Shown: positions 48,972 through 56,930 of the stretch, piece after piece
Layout of the letters: the number at the start of each line of letters is the position of its first letter
Position numbering within the stretch: the stretch's first letter is position 1
Origin: Companilactobacillus insicii
GTDB taxonomy: Bacteria; Bacillota; Bacilli; Lactobacillales; Lactobacillaceae
Assembly (NCBI RefSeq): GCF_003946015.1
Contig: NZ_RHNU01000005.1
Location: 31,676-95,675, forward strand
Direction: 5' to 3'
Length of the DNA stretch: 64,000 nucleotides
The notes under the pieces: generated by a model
What the model was told of the DNA's origin: nothing
The model's database searches: none
The model's input: the letters and a program-made list of their open reading frames with translations, nothing else
Program-made: the position numbers and the translations under genes

Positions 48972-50528
48972 TTATGCATTCATTTGTGATAATACTTTAC
49001 GAACTACATCTGACAATTGTTTCAAATCATCATCTGAGAAGTCTTTCTTTGTCTCAGTTGTAGCTTGTGATGCCGGAGCTGTTTGACAGCTTGAACCTTC
49101 ACAATCTTCATCTGCGCCAAAACTATCAACTAGTTCTGGATGATTGAATGTCTTATCATCCTCTAACAATGTAGTTACATCTTTAAGTCCATATGCAACT
49201 TCCTTGATATTTAATAGATGTTTAGGACTTACATTCTCTGATACAGAACTTCCACCATAAGTACCACAGCCCAAGGTAAAGGCAATTGGTAATCCAGTAC
49301 TGATACCTGTACCACCTTGACTACCACCAGTATTAACAAGGATACGTGATGCTGGTTTGGCAGCAAATTTCAATACCATATCACGATTATTAGTATGAAT
49401 ACTCATCGTATGACCAATACCATTTTGTAGTAGGTCGATACTCAAATGACAAGCTTCTTCCCAATCCTTAACAACGTAGAATCCAAGAACAGTTGTAAGT
49501 TTTTCGTATGATAGTGGATAACCTTCACCTACACCACCTTGTTCCCCAATCAACAATGTTGCTGTTGATGGAACTGTGAATCCTGCTGCGTTAGCAATAA
49601 CTTGTGGAGTACGTCCAACAAATTTTGCGTTCATAGCATGTCCACCATTCTTAAAGAGAACTTTGGTTGCCATCTTTGTTTCTTCAGGTGACATGAAGTA
49701 TGCACCCTTAGCTTTCAATTCACTGATAACTTCGTCCTTATTTGCTTCTTCACAGATAATTGATTGCTCTGAAGCACAAATTGTTCCGTTATCAAATGTC
49801 TTACTTGCTACGATCTTAGCTACAGCGTCTTTAACATTAGCGCTACGTTCGATATATGCTGGAGAATTACCAGCACCAACACCAATGGCTGGTTTACCTG
49901 AACTGTATGCAGCTTTAACCATACCAGGACCACCCGTGGCGATGATCAACTTAACTTCTTTAGCATGCATCAATTCATTTGTTGAACCCATTGTCGAATT
50001 ACCAACACAACTGATAACACCTTCTGGTGCTCCGGCAGCAACAGCTGCACGATTCATCATATCAGCTGCTTTTTTAGTACATTCAGCGGCTGCAGGATGT
50101 GGAGCAAAGACGATAGCGTTTCTTGATTTCAAAGCAATCATAGCTTTGAAAATTACTGTTGAAGTTGGGTTTGTTGAAGGTACAATACCAAGAACCAATC
50201 CAACTGGTTCAGCAACATCTAGAAGACCTTTCTCTTTGTCCTCATGAATAATACCTACTGTTTTTTCATCTTTAATTTGTTCGTATAGTAATGTTGATGC
50301 AGCGTGGTTTTTGTATGCTTTATCAGCTACCTTACCAAAACCTGTTTCATCAACGGCTGCTTTAGCTAAGCTAACAGAGAATTTTTCTGCTGCTATCTTC
50401 ATGCTTTCAAGAATTGCATTCACTTGCGTTTCATTGAAAGTCGACATTTCAACAGCTGCCTTATGTCCTGCTCTTGCTAAATCACGTGCTTCTTGAATTG
50501 AACGTAAATCCTTGTCAAAGTTATTCAT
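48972..50528 (-). CDS. CoA-acylating acetaldehyde dehydrogenase, microcompartment type
   Basis: Oxidises acetaldehyde to acetyl-CoA with NAD+. 518 residues; catalytic Cys251 in FDNGTICASEQ, NAD-binding IATGGPGMVK (196-205). The C terminus (about 490-518) is a second amphipathic helix (DDDLKQLSDVVRKVLSQM) after a Thr/Ala linker, typical of encapsulation peptides. EutE/PduP/CutF family. A second, degenerate copy lies at 59506-60960. Confidence 0.94.
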   Translation of the reverse strand: MNNFDKDLRSIQEARDLARAGHKAAVEMSTFNETQVNAILESMKIAAEKFSVSLAKAAVDETGFGKVADKAYKNHAASTLLYEQIKDEKTVGIIHEDKEKGLLDVAEPVGLVLGIVPSTNPTSTVIFKAMIALKSRNAIVFAPHPAAAECTKKAADMMNRAAVAAGAPEGVISCVGNSTMGSTNELMHAKEVKLIIATGGPGMVKAAYSSGKPAIGVGAGNSPAYIERSANVKDAVAKIVASKTFDNGTICASEQSIICEEANKDEVISELKAKGAYFMSPEETKMATKVLFKNGGHAMNAKFVGRTPQVIANAAGFTVPSTATLLIGEQGGVGEGYPLSYEKLTTVLGFYVVKDWEEACHLSIDLLQNGIGHTMSIHTNNRDMVLKFAAKPASRILVNTGGSQGGTGISTGLPIAFTLGCGTYGGSSVSENVSPKHLLNIKEVAYGLKDVTTLLEDDKTFNHPELVDSFGADEDCEGSSCQTAPASQATTETKKDFSDDDLKQLSDVVRKVLSQMNA

Positions 50529-50554
50529 TACTGATACTCCTCTACTTCCTCAGG

Positions 50555-51229
50555 TCAATCTTTATTAAAGTAGTCGAACAATGCCTTAATAAGCTTCTCT
50601 TTATTGACTCGATAGATATCTTTTCTAGCTATCGGAAAATCCGAATGCTTCTTAGCCATGTTTCTTAGATCAACTACCTTCATGTTCTTTAATTCATCTT
50701 CAGTAATTGAACCTTCAGAAGTCTTTTCAGTCTTTGGAACATCTGCCGAATCAGCATTATTAATTGGATTATTTGTCGAAACATCCTTTGCTGGGTTTGC
50801 TTCTTCTGCCGATGGCTCTTCTGAATCAACTTCATCATGTTCATCAGTTACGTCCGAATCATTTTGGTTCGATCTGGATTTGACCTCGTCTATTTGACTT
50901 TCTGTTTCTTTCATTAATTCTTCTACATCATCTTCGTCTGATTTGATTGTTTCAGGTCCTTGTGGAAACAATCCCTCGATACTTTCATCAGGCCTTGGAA
51001 TTACATGAGTTGAACAAAGTAATTCTTCACCGAGATTTCTGACTGCAGAATCAGCTGCATCTACAGCTGTCTTTACGGCGCCGACATCGCCAACAACTGT
51101 TACTGTTACCAATCCGCCTCTAACAAATTCTCTAGAGTGTAGCTGTACTTCTGCTGTTTTCAACATGACATCGAGAGCCTCGATTGAAGCAATCAAACCA
51201 TGGGTTTCTACTAATCCTAATGCTTTCAT
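50555..51229 (-). CDS. BMC-H shell protein with acidic linker and C-terminal SAP/Rho-N-like domain
   Basis: 224 residues: BMC domain (1-~88, pore loop FVRGG), a long Glu/Asp/Ser-rich disordered linker (~95-175), and a C-terminal helical segment with the MKVVDLRNMAKKH pattern that resembles Rho-N/SAP folds. Comparable in plan to PduK-type shell proteins, where the tail differs. The tail may tether cargo or position the compartment; that is inference. Confidence 0.85.
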   Translation of the reverse strand: MKALGLVETHGLIASIEALDVMLKTAEVQLHSREFVRGGLVTVTVVGDVGAVKTAVDAADSAVRNLGEELLCSTHVIPRPDESIEGLFPQGPETIKSDEDDVEELMKETESQIDEVKSRSNQNDSDVTDEHDEVDSEEPSAEEANPAKDVSTNNPINNADSADVPKTEKTSEGSITEDELKNMKVVDLRNMAKKHSDFPIARKDIYRVNKEKLIKALFDYFNKD

Positions 51230-51240
51230 CGCTTACTCCT

Positions 51241-51867
51241 TTAGACCAAATCGGCCCAGTTGGCTGGATACGTTGCATAAAAAATCTTTGCTTTATCTGG
51301 TGAACCCCATGTTACTTTGCTGTTCTTAGGTACAAAAACAACATCTCCCGCATGAGCAGTATAAGTAGTTCCGTCAATTGCTACTGTTAATGTTCCATCA
51401 ATTACATAATCGATTTCTTCATAAGTTAGTTCCCAGTCAAAATGTGAATGATCGATTTCCAGGAATCCTGCACTTATATGTGATTCTTCTTTACTAATAA
51501 TTTCCTGAAAATGAACGTTTGCATCTGGATTTCCTGTATCGAACACATCCATTTTGACGCTTGAACCATCGACGGTCTTTAATCCATTGCTATGCTTTTT
51601 GTAAACATAAGGTTTATCACTAGGTGTATCTCCAGCTAAGATTGCTCTTAGCATTTCCACGAGCGTCTCTTTAGTCAAATCATTTGGTAAGGCAACATTC
51701 AGAGGATTCACTTCTTGTGTTGCTGCTTCTTCAAACTTAAGATCTAAGGTATCTGCCATGTCTCTTGCTGAAGGAGTAATAATTGTGTTTTTACTGTCAA
51801 TACAAATCGTCTGAGTGCCTTGTTCGTGTGCCTTCGTTACATCGTCAGCACATATCAATTTTTTCAT
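51241..51867 (-). CDS. eutQ: EutQ-like cupin protein
   Basis: 208 residues: N-terminal region beginning KKLICADDVTKA and a C-terminal cupin (about 135-205, YEEIDYVIDGTLTVAIDG ... HAGDVVFVPKNS). EutQ of Salmonella has acetate kinase activity; here it could convert acetyl phosphate to acetate and ATP. No AckA is in the operon. Confidence 0.9.
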   Translation of the reverse strand: MKKLICADDVTKAHEQGTQTICIDSKNTIITPSARDMADTLDLKFEEAATQEVNPLNVALPNDLTKETLVEMLRAILAGDTPSDKPYVYKKHSNGLKTVDGSSVKMDVFDTGNPDANVHFQEIISKEESHISAGFLEIDHSHFDWELTYEEIDYVIDGTLTVAIDGTTYTAHAGDVVFVPKNSKVTWGSPDKAKIFYATYPANWADLV

Positions 51868-51881
51868 AGCCTAGCCCTCTC

Positions 51882-52145
51882 CTATACAGATTCGCAATTT
51901 TCATCAATAATTCCGACAACAGCCGCATCAACTGGAATCGCATCATCTTCCAGCATTCTTCTTGCAGAAGATCCAGTAGTGATGATTACTCGATCACCGA
52001 TTCCTGCTCCAATCACGTCACAGACTACCAATCGTTCCCCATCACGAGAACCACCTATTAATTCTGCAAGCATGAGCTTCAATCCATTCAGTCTGTCTGA
52101 CTTTCTAGTTGCCCAAATATTATCGATTAGTTTGGCTGTTACCAT
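51882..52145 (-). CDS. eutN: Pentameric shell vertex protein EutN/CcmL (BMC-P)
   Basis: 87 residues, beginning MVTAKLIDNIWATRKSDRLNGLKLMLA, with DVIGAGIGDRVIITTGSSAR in the middle. Pentamers of this family cap the shell vertices. It overlaps the preceding GrpU-like gene by 7 bases. Confidence 0.95.
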   Translation of the reverse strand: MVTAKLIDNIWATRKSDRLNGLKLMLAELIGGSRDGERLVVCDVIGAGIGDRVIITTGSSARRMLEDDAIPVDAAVVGIIDENCESV

Positions 52146-52441
52146 TCTTCTTGAGCCTTACTTCCCTTTTGAATAGTCTCCATCGCTGACATTACTGATG
52201 CGGTATCACCGAAGATTGCTAGCATAATCATATTTTGTGGACATGACCCACGAATATCTTCAACAGTTACACCTACTGCTTTTTCTGCCAAGTCTGCTGC
52301 ACAAACCATTTCAATCAGCTTACCTTGTACCAGACCCACTGCATCAGGAGTAGGAATTGCTTCCCTAGGTCCTGAACCTTTACGACGTTTTAAAATGGCA
52401 AGTGTTCCTTCACCAGGTGATTTGATAATTCTTAAGTCCAT
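52139..52441 (-). CDS. Circularly permuted BMC shell protein, GrpU-like with Fe-S motif
   Basis: 100 residues. The core reads VGLVQGKLIEMVCAADLAEKAVGV followed by EDIRGSCPQNMIMLAIFGDTASV, the strand order of permuted BMC-H proteins. GSCPQ matches the G-x-C-P-Q site that binds a 4Fe-4S cluster at the pore in GrpU of glycyl-radical microcompartments. Such a cluster may carry electrons across the shell or feed the activase. The family call rests on recall; the motif itself is visible. Confidence 0.82.
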   Translation of the reverse strand: MDLRIIKSPGEGTLAILKRRKGSGPREAIPTPDAVGLVQGKLIEMVCAADLAEKAVGVTVEDIRGSCPQNMIMLAIFGDTASVMSAMETIQKGSKAQEEW

Positions 52442-52460
52442 AGTGTTTCCTCCTATTCCT

Positions 52461-53300
52461 TTACATTAATTGATCCGTACAACTTAATGCGATTCCCAAT
52501 GGTGTAACAAACATTGGATTAACAGGTTTAAATGTAGGTATCTTAGTTCTAGCTTCGATGATCTTCTCAAGTCCACCAAGACAAGCCGTTCCACCTACTA
52601 GGTATAATCCGTCAACATCGTATCCGTCGACTTGTTCTGTAATAATTGAAGCAATCTTTTCAATTACGGGTTTTAAAACTGTAATTAATTCCGGTTGATT
52701 CTTAGGGTCGCGTTTAAATAATTCTGCTTGATCAAATGGAAGTTTGTATGACCCAGCTGTTACCAAGGTCAAATGTGTTCCTCCAGTAGCTTCATCAGCT
52801 ACCTTAACAACTCTTCCATCTTTAATGATTGAGATACCAGTGGTTCCACCACCAATATCAACAACCGCACCGTTTTTGATATTCAATACTAGATTTGCTG
52901 CTGTCGGCTCATCCAAAATATTTGTAAGCTCAAATCCGGCACTTTGTACAACATTTTTTATTGCTCCTCCGTCCAAGGTATCTGTCCCTGGAGGAATTGC
53001 TGATGCTGCGTAAATCAACTCTGTAGAAAGTTGCTCTTCCAGTTTTTCTTTTAATTCTCTAACTATCGTAATAGCACCGATGTAATCGACTACCATTCCA
53101 TCTCTGACAACATCCGCGTAACGATATGCTCCAGCGACGGGTTGATAATTTTCATCCATTACTACCAATACAATACAGGCTGTTCCCAAATCTACTCCGG
53201 TGTAATAAGTCTTAGTCTCACTTTTAATTGGCTTCTTGATTACTTGTTCGAATTGGCTTACCAGCTCATCGCATTTTTGCATATCATTCGCTACCATCAT
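52461..53300 (-). CDS. eutJ: EutJ-like actin/Hsp70-fold chaperone
   Basis: 279 residues: YYTGVDLGTACIVLVVMDE (phosphate 1), AVVDIGGGTTGISII (phosphate 2) and YLVGGTACLGGLEKII. EutJ homologues occur in ethanolamine and choline microcompartment operons and probably help assembly or enzyme reactivation. It overlaps the EutT-like gene by 17 bases. Confidence 0.9.
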   Translation of the reverse strand: MMVANDMQKCDELVSQFEQVIKKPIKSETKTYYTGVDLGTACIVLVVMDENYQPVAGAYRYADVVRDGMVVDYIGAITIVRELKEKLEEQLSTELIYAASAIPPGTDTLDGGAIKNVVQSAGFELTNILDEPTAANLVLNIKNGAVVDIGGGTTGISIIKDGRVVKVADEATGGTHLTLVTAGSYKLPFDQAELFKRDPKNQPELITVLKPVIEKIASIITEQVDGYDVDGLYLVGGTACLGGLEKIIEARTKIPTFKPVNPMFVTPLGIALSCTDQLM

Positions 53301-53856
53301 GGCCTTCTCCTATCAATAAATGGATTTCGTTGTCGATACATTGAATCAAGCTGTCCAATGAATCACGTTGGGAATCTGTGGTCTTTCCTTTCAAACTTTC
53401 GGCAACTACTTGGCTGCGTTTTAGTTTGATCAAGATCTTCCCTTGTGGCGTAAGGAGGTTTTGCTTGTTTAATTGAGATTGTTCTTCCTTACTTGGAACA
53501 ATTTCTTCTAATGAATCAACTACTTGGTCTTGTTGAATTTTCACAGGCATCTCAGACAGTGAAAAGATGCGCTGACTGGCTGCTAGATCGACTTCATTAG
53601 CCTTTAAAGCTGCATCTTGAAGTTCTAATTCCAACAATTGGAAGTTGTAATTCAATTCCTCAGTCTTTTTAGCAACGTCCTCAACTGTGGTCGCTACTGA
53701 ATCAACTTTGGAGTTAGAATCAACTACTTTTATTTGATGATCTATCAAATATTGTCGAGCTCCAGGTGTTAATCGATCGTCAGAGGCAAGAAAGAATTTG
53801 GATAATGGTGTTTTTCTGTTTTCAAATTGAATGTCTTGCTCTGTTATGAAATGCAT
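53284..53856 (-). CDS. EutT-like protein lacking metal-binding cysteines
   Basis: 190 residues, start at the ATG overlapping the alcohol dehydrogenase stop (TAATG). The N terminus MHFITEQDIQF ... RLTPGARQYL resembles EutT cobalamin adenosyltransferases, but the rest is a predicted helical bundle with a single Cys, without the HC...CC...C metal motif. No B12 enzyme is encoded in the operon, so a cobalamin role is unlikely; a structural or targeting role is more plausible. Confidence 0.7.
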   Translation of the reverse strand: MHFITEQDIQFENRKTPLSKFFLASDDRLTPGARQYLIDHQIKVVDSNSKVDSVATTVEDVAKKTEELNYNFQLLELELQDAALKANEVDLAASQRIFSLSEMPVKIQQDQVVDSLEEIVPSKEEQSQLNKQNLLTPQGKILIKLKRSQVVAESLKGKTTDSQRDSLDSLIQCIDNEIHLLIGEGHDGSE

Positions 53857-54998
53857 TAGAATCCACCTCTGCAAATTCTCTTGTACAACCCTTCAAGATC
53901 TTCTTTCTTAGGTTGCCTTGGATTTGTAAGTGTACATTTGTCTTTCATAGCTGCAGCAGCCATGTCTGGAATTGCTTCCATAAATTCCGCTTCGTCAATT
54001 CCACATTCTTCAATGTTCTTTGGAATGTTCATTTGTTTTGACATTCTTTGAATTCTGGAAATCAATAAGGTGACACTAGTTTTAGCTGTTCCTGATTGAA
54101 CCCCCAACATCTTAGCTGCTTGTTGATACTTAGGTAATGCTGGTTCGCTATCTGTTGGCAAATCCAGTCCAGCGTTATAAGCAATGACATATGGTAATAG
54201 CATGGCGTTACATCTACCGTGAGCGATATGGAATCTACCACCTAAGGCATGGGCCAAACTGTGACTAATACCAAGTGATGCTTCACTAAACGCCATTCCT
54301 GCCAAACAAGATGCGTTATGAATTCTCTCTCTTAATTCAGCATTACTTCCATCTTTGTAGACATCTACTAGATCTTCCCAGATAATGCGCATTGCTTTTT
54401 CAGCAAGAGCATCTGTAAAGTCTGTGGCATCAGTTGAGACGTATACTTCAAGTGTGTGAGTCAATACGTCCATCCCTGTGTCAGCAGTTACACCAGCAGG
54501 TACACTTAATGTAAATTCTGAATCTAAGATTGCAATATCGGGAACCATTGATTCATCGACCAATGCAAATTTTCCGTTATTTGCAGGATCAGAGATTACA
54601 GCGAAAGATGTAACTTCACTACCAGTACCACTAGTAGTTGGAACACAGATCAATTGGATTTTTTTATCTTTCTTAACACCGAGATAAATGTGTCTAACTG
54701 ATTTAGCTGTATCCAATGCGGAGCCGCCTCCTAAAGCAATGATTGCATCAGGCTCGATTTCAATTGCTTTTGCGATTCCTTTTGAAACAACATCAATACT
54801 TGGATCAGGTACAACTTCTGAAAATACTGCATATGGTGTTTTCAACTCATCAAATACTTTGGTGATATTGTCAACTTTGTGGGACTTTTCCATGAATGGG
54901 TCACAGATAACGAGTGCTCGGTTGATACCGAAGTCACGAATCTTATCAACTGCGCCATGTCCCGAATATATCTTTGTAGGCATTTTGAAACTTCCCAT
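53856..54998 (-). CDS. Iron-containing alcohol dehydrogenase, microcompartment type
   Basis: 380 residues. Reduces acetaldehyde to ethanol while regenerating NAD+ within the shell. NAD-binding GGGSALDTAKSVRH, the long family motif (SLGISHSLAHALGGRFHIAHGRCNAMLLP split by metal ligands Asp, His, His, His). Closest in plan to EutG/CutO/PduQ enzymes. A GAGGAGG RBS precedes ATG. Confidence 0.93.
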   Translation of the reverse strand: MGSFKMPTKIYSGHGAVDKIRDFGINRALVICDPFMEKSHKVDNITKVFDELKTPYAVFSEVVPDPSIDVVSKGIAKAIEIEPDAIIALGGGSALDTAKSVRHIYLGVKKDKKIQLICVPTTSGTGSEVTSFAVISDPANNGKFALVDESMVPDIAILDSEFTLSVPAGVTADTGMDVLTHTLEVYVSTDATDFTDALAEKAMRIIWEDLVDVYKDGSNAELRERIHNASCLAGMAFSEASLGISHSLAHALGGRFHIAHGRCNAMLLPYVIAYNAGLDLPTDSEPALPKYQQAAKMLGVQSGTAKTSVTLLISRIQRMSKQMNIPKNIEECGIDEAEFMEAIPDMAAAAMKDKCTLTNPRQPKKEDLEGLYKRICRGGF

Positions 54999-55013
54999 TT
55001 TTTCGCCTCCTCT

Positions 55014-55445
55014 CTAATTTAATAATTCGTTCAATTGTTCAAATTCTTCTGGTTTATCAAGATTTATAACGGCATTTATTTTGTTGATCCCTGTATCCAA
55101 CAGTAATTGCTTTGCATATGAGTAATCATCTTCTGTGTATGACTCGCGATAAGTTATTACTCCGAATATGGGGACTCGGAAAACCTTTGCGAAGTTAGGT
55201 GGATAAGTACTCTTCAGTGCTTTCATTGGTTGGATAAACAATCCACACTTTGCTGTTTGTTGTAACGCTATAATGTGGTTATACATCCAGGGACATTCTA
55301 AATAATTATCAGGTACAGTAACTGTCTCTTTGCGATAAACGATATTGTCAACTTTTCTAAGTGGCACTTCCGATTGCTCAAGGTATGTAGCAATTGTCGC
55401 TTTACCGCTCAACCTCGGCCCAACGAGCATCACTCTCAGCCTCAT
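55014..55445 (-). CDS. EutP/PduV-like protein with degenerate GTPase motifs
   Basis: 143 residues; N terminus MRLRVMLVGPRLSGKATIATYL aligns with the P loop of EutP/PduV, but the K-S/T position is K-A and the G4 N/TKxD motif is replaced by VITYRES. Probably no longer a GTPase. ATG overlaps the stop of the EutS-like gene (ATGA), so the two are coupled. PduV family members associate with shells, which may be its role. Confidence 0.78.
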   Translation of the reverse strand: MRLRVMLVGPRLSGKATIATYLEQSEVPLRKVDNIVYRKETVTVPDNYLECPWMYNHIIALQQTAKCGLFIQPMKALKSTYPPNFAKVFRVPIFGVITYRESYTEDDYSYAKQLLLDTGINKINAVINLDKPEEFEQLNELLN

Positions 55446-55798
55446 GTCTTCGTTACTCCAACAACCTCAAAGCCAAGTACATCTCTAAATACTCGCAGAA
55501 CCTCGGTCAAACTGACTTCAACGCTCTGTACATCTCCTGAGATAACTACTGAACCTGTGAAACGATCTAAGAACCCGACTGTGACATCAGCCGCCTTAGC
55601 AGCTGTATCGGCCGCAATCATCGCTGTTTCAAAGGGAGATACGTTGAGGATTCCAATGGCTCCTTCTTCTTCAATGCCTAAAGCTTGATAGACATCTTGA
55701 ATCGGTGAAGCAATCACATGCGCCAAGGTAACTGTCTTACCTGGAATTGATTCTTCAATCATTCGTTGAGTGGTTTCTTCCTTGCTATCCACTACCAT
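55442..55798 (-). CDS. eutS: Circularly permuted BMC-H shell protein, EutS/PduU type
   Basis: 118 residues: an N-terminal beta-barrel-forming segment (RMIEESIPGKTVTLAHVIASP) and the permuted core (GAIGILNVSPFETAMIAADTAAKAADVTVGFLDRFTGSVVISGDVQSV). EutS-type proteins bend shell edges in the family. AAAGGAGG RBS. Upstream is a hairpin repeat that splits the operon. Confidence 0.92.
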   Translation of the reverse strand: MVVDSKEETTQRMIEESIPGKTVTLAHVIASPIQDVYQALGIEEEGAIGILNVSPFETAMIAADTAAKAADVTVGFLDRFTGSVVISGDVQSVEVSLTEVLRVFRDVLGFEVVGVTKT

Positions 55799-55799
55799 G

Positions 55800-55951
55800 G
55801 GAACCCCTCCTTTCCTTTGAAACTTTCGTTCTTAAACGGGCTTTTGAAATCCAACATCCTCCGCTTACTACGAATAACGAGTTTATCAACTCTGTTGATA
55901 ATCACGTTATTCTAGGTAATGCTCAGACGTTCCCGACTTTCAACGCCCTCT
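55800..55951. repeat. Long hairpin repeat, copy F, inside the cut operon
   Basis: Shares TCCGCTTACTACGAATAACG and TCTAGGTAATGCTCAGA with the other copies. Arms AATAACG/CGTTATT plus an apical TTATCAAC/GTTGATAA stem. It fills the only large gap (153 bp) within the operon and abuts the cutD stop codon. Confidence 0.78.
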
Positions 55952-56905
55952 CTAGTGACGAACAACTCTTACTGGGAAGTCATATTCTTTGATCCATCCT
56001 TCAATTCTTGTCAAATCTGCATCTGACAGGCTTGGATCTTCTTTAACTGGATAATCGATACCTAGTTGTCCATATTTAGCAACTCCTAGTTTGTGGTATG
56101 GAAGTAAATCGATACCGTGGAAGTTTGGCAAGTCTTTGTATGGCATCAAGAAATCAACTATTTGTTGGATTTCTTCATGACTGTCATTAACTTGTTTCAA
56201 CATAGGCATTCTGATTTTAACGTTGTATCCTCTCTTGAATAATTCTTTCAAGTTAGCGAGGATCTTTTCGTTACTAATACCAGTTAATTCGTTATGTCTA
56301 ACTGGATCCATGTGTTTCATATCGAATAAGAATAAGTCAATGTAATCTGCCATTTCCATCAAACGATCCATGCGACTGTGTCCACATGTTTCAATGGCTG
56401 TGTTAAGTCCATCTTCCTTGCAAGCCTTTAGAATTGCTAAAGCTGCATCGGGTTGAGATGTACACTCGCCACCACTCAATGTAACGCCACCGCCAGAAGT
56501 TTCGTAGAATGCATCATCTTCGTGAACTATCTTCATCAATTCTGATACTGTCTTGATTTCCCCTGTAATATGAAGGGCACTCATAGGACAAACCTCTTCA
56601 CATTTACGGCAACCGTCACATGAAATGTCACGACGTACTTGGTGATTACCATTTTCATCAATGTAATGAATTCCCTTAGGACAAGCCTCAACACAGGCCA
56701 TACATTGACTACAAATACTCTCTTTGTACATTACTTCGAATTTACGATTAAGGCCTTCTGGATTAGCACACCATCTACAACGTAGTGGACAACCCTTGAG
56801 AAAGATGATGGTTCGGATTCCCGGGCCGTCATACAGACTATATTTTTGTACATTGAAAACAAAGGCCTTTCTTTCTATCCGTTCTTTTTCTTGTGTATCA
56901 ACCAT
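55952..56905 (-). CDS. cutD: Choline TMA-lyase activating enzyme (radical SAM)
   Basis: 317 residues. Cleaves SAM to form the glycyl radical on CutC. Radical SAM motif GCPLRCRWC (about 36-44), then two ferredoxin-type 4Fe-4S sets (CSQCMACVEACPKG and CDGCRKCEEVCPMS), as in GRE activases of the pyruvate formate-lyase activase group. Directly follows cutC. GGAG RBS ten bases upstream. Confidence 0.95.
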   Translation of the reverse strand: MVDTQEKERIERKAFVFNVQKYSLYDGPGIRTIIFLKGCPLRCRWCANPEGLNRKFEVMYKESICSQCMACVEACPKGIHYIDENGNHQVRRDISCDGCRKCEEVCPMSALHITGEIKTVSELMKIVHEDDAFYETSGGGVTLSGGECTSQPDAALAILKACKEDGLNTAIETCGHSRMDRLMEMADYIDLFLFDMKHMDPVRHNELTGISNEKILANLKELFKRGYNVKIRMPMLKQVNDSHEEIQQIVDFLMPYKDLPNFHGIDLLPYHKLGVAKYGQLGIDYPVKEDPSLSDADLTRIEGWIKEYDFPVRVVRH

Positions 56906-56930
56906 ACTTTCCCATCTCCAGCTCTAAAAT

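Noticed and set aside
49576..50247. Long plus-strand open frame antisense to the acylating aldehyde dehydrogenase
   Set aside because: It is the shadow of a highly conserved gene on the other strand, with no RBS and no recognisable domain.
53284..53856. Cobalamin adenosyltransferase as evidence for a B12-dependent pathway
   Set aside because: Metal-binding residues are absent, and the signature enzyme is the B12-independent glycyl radical enzyme CutC.
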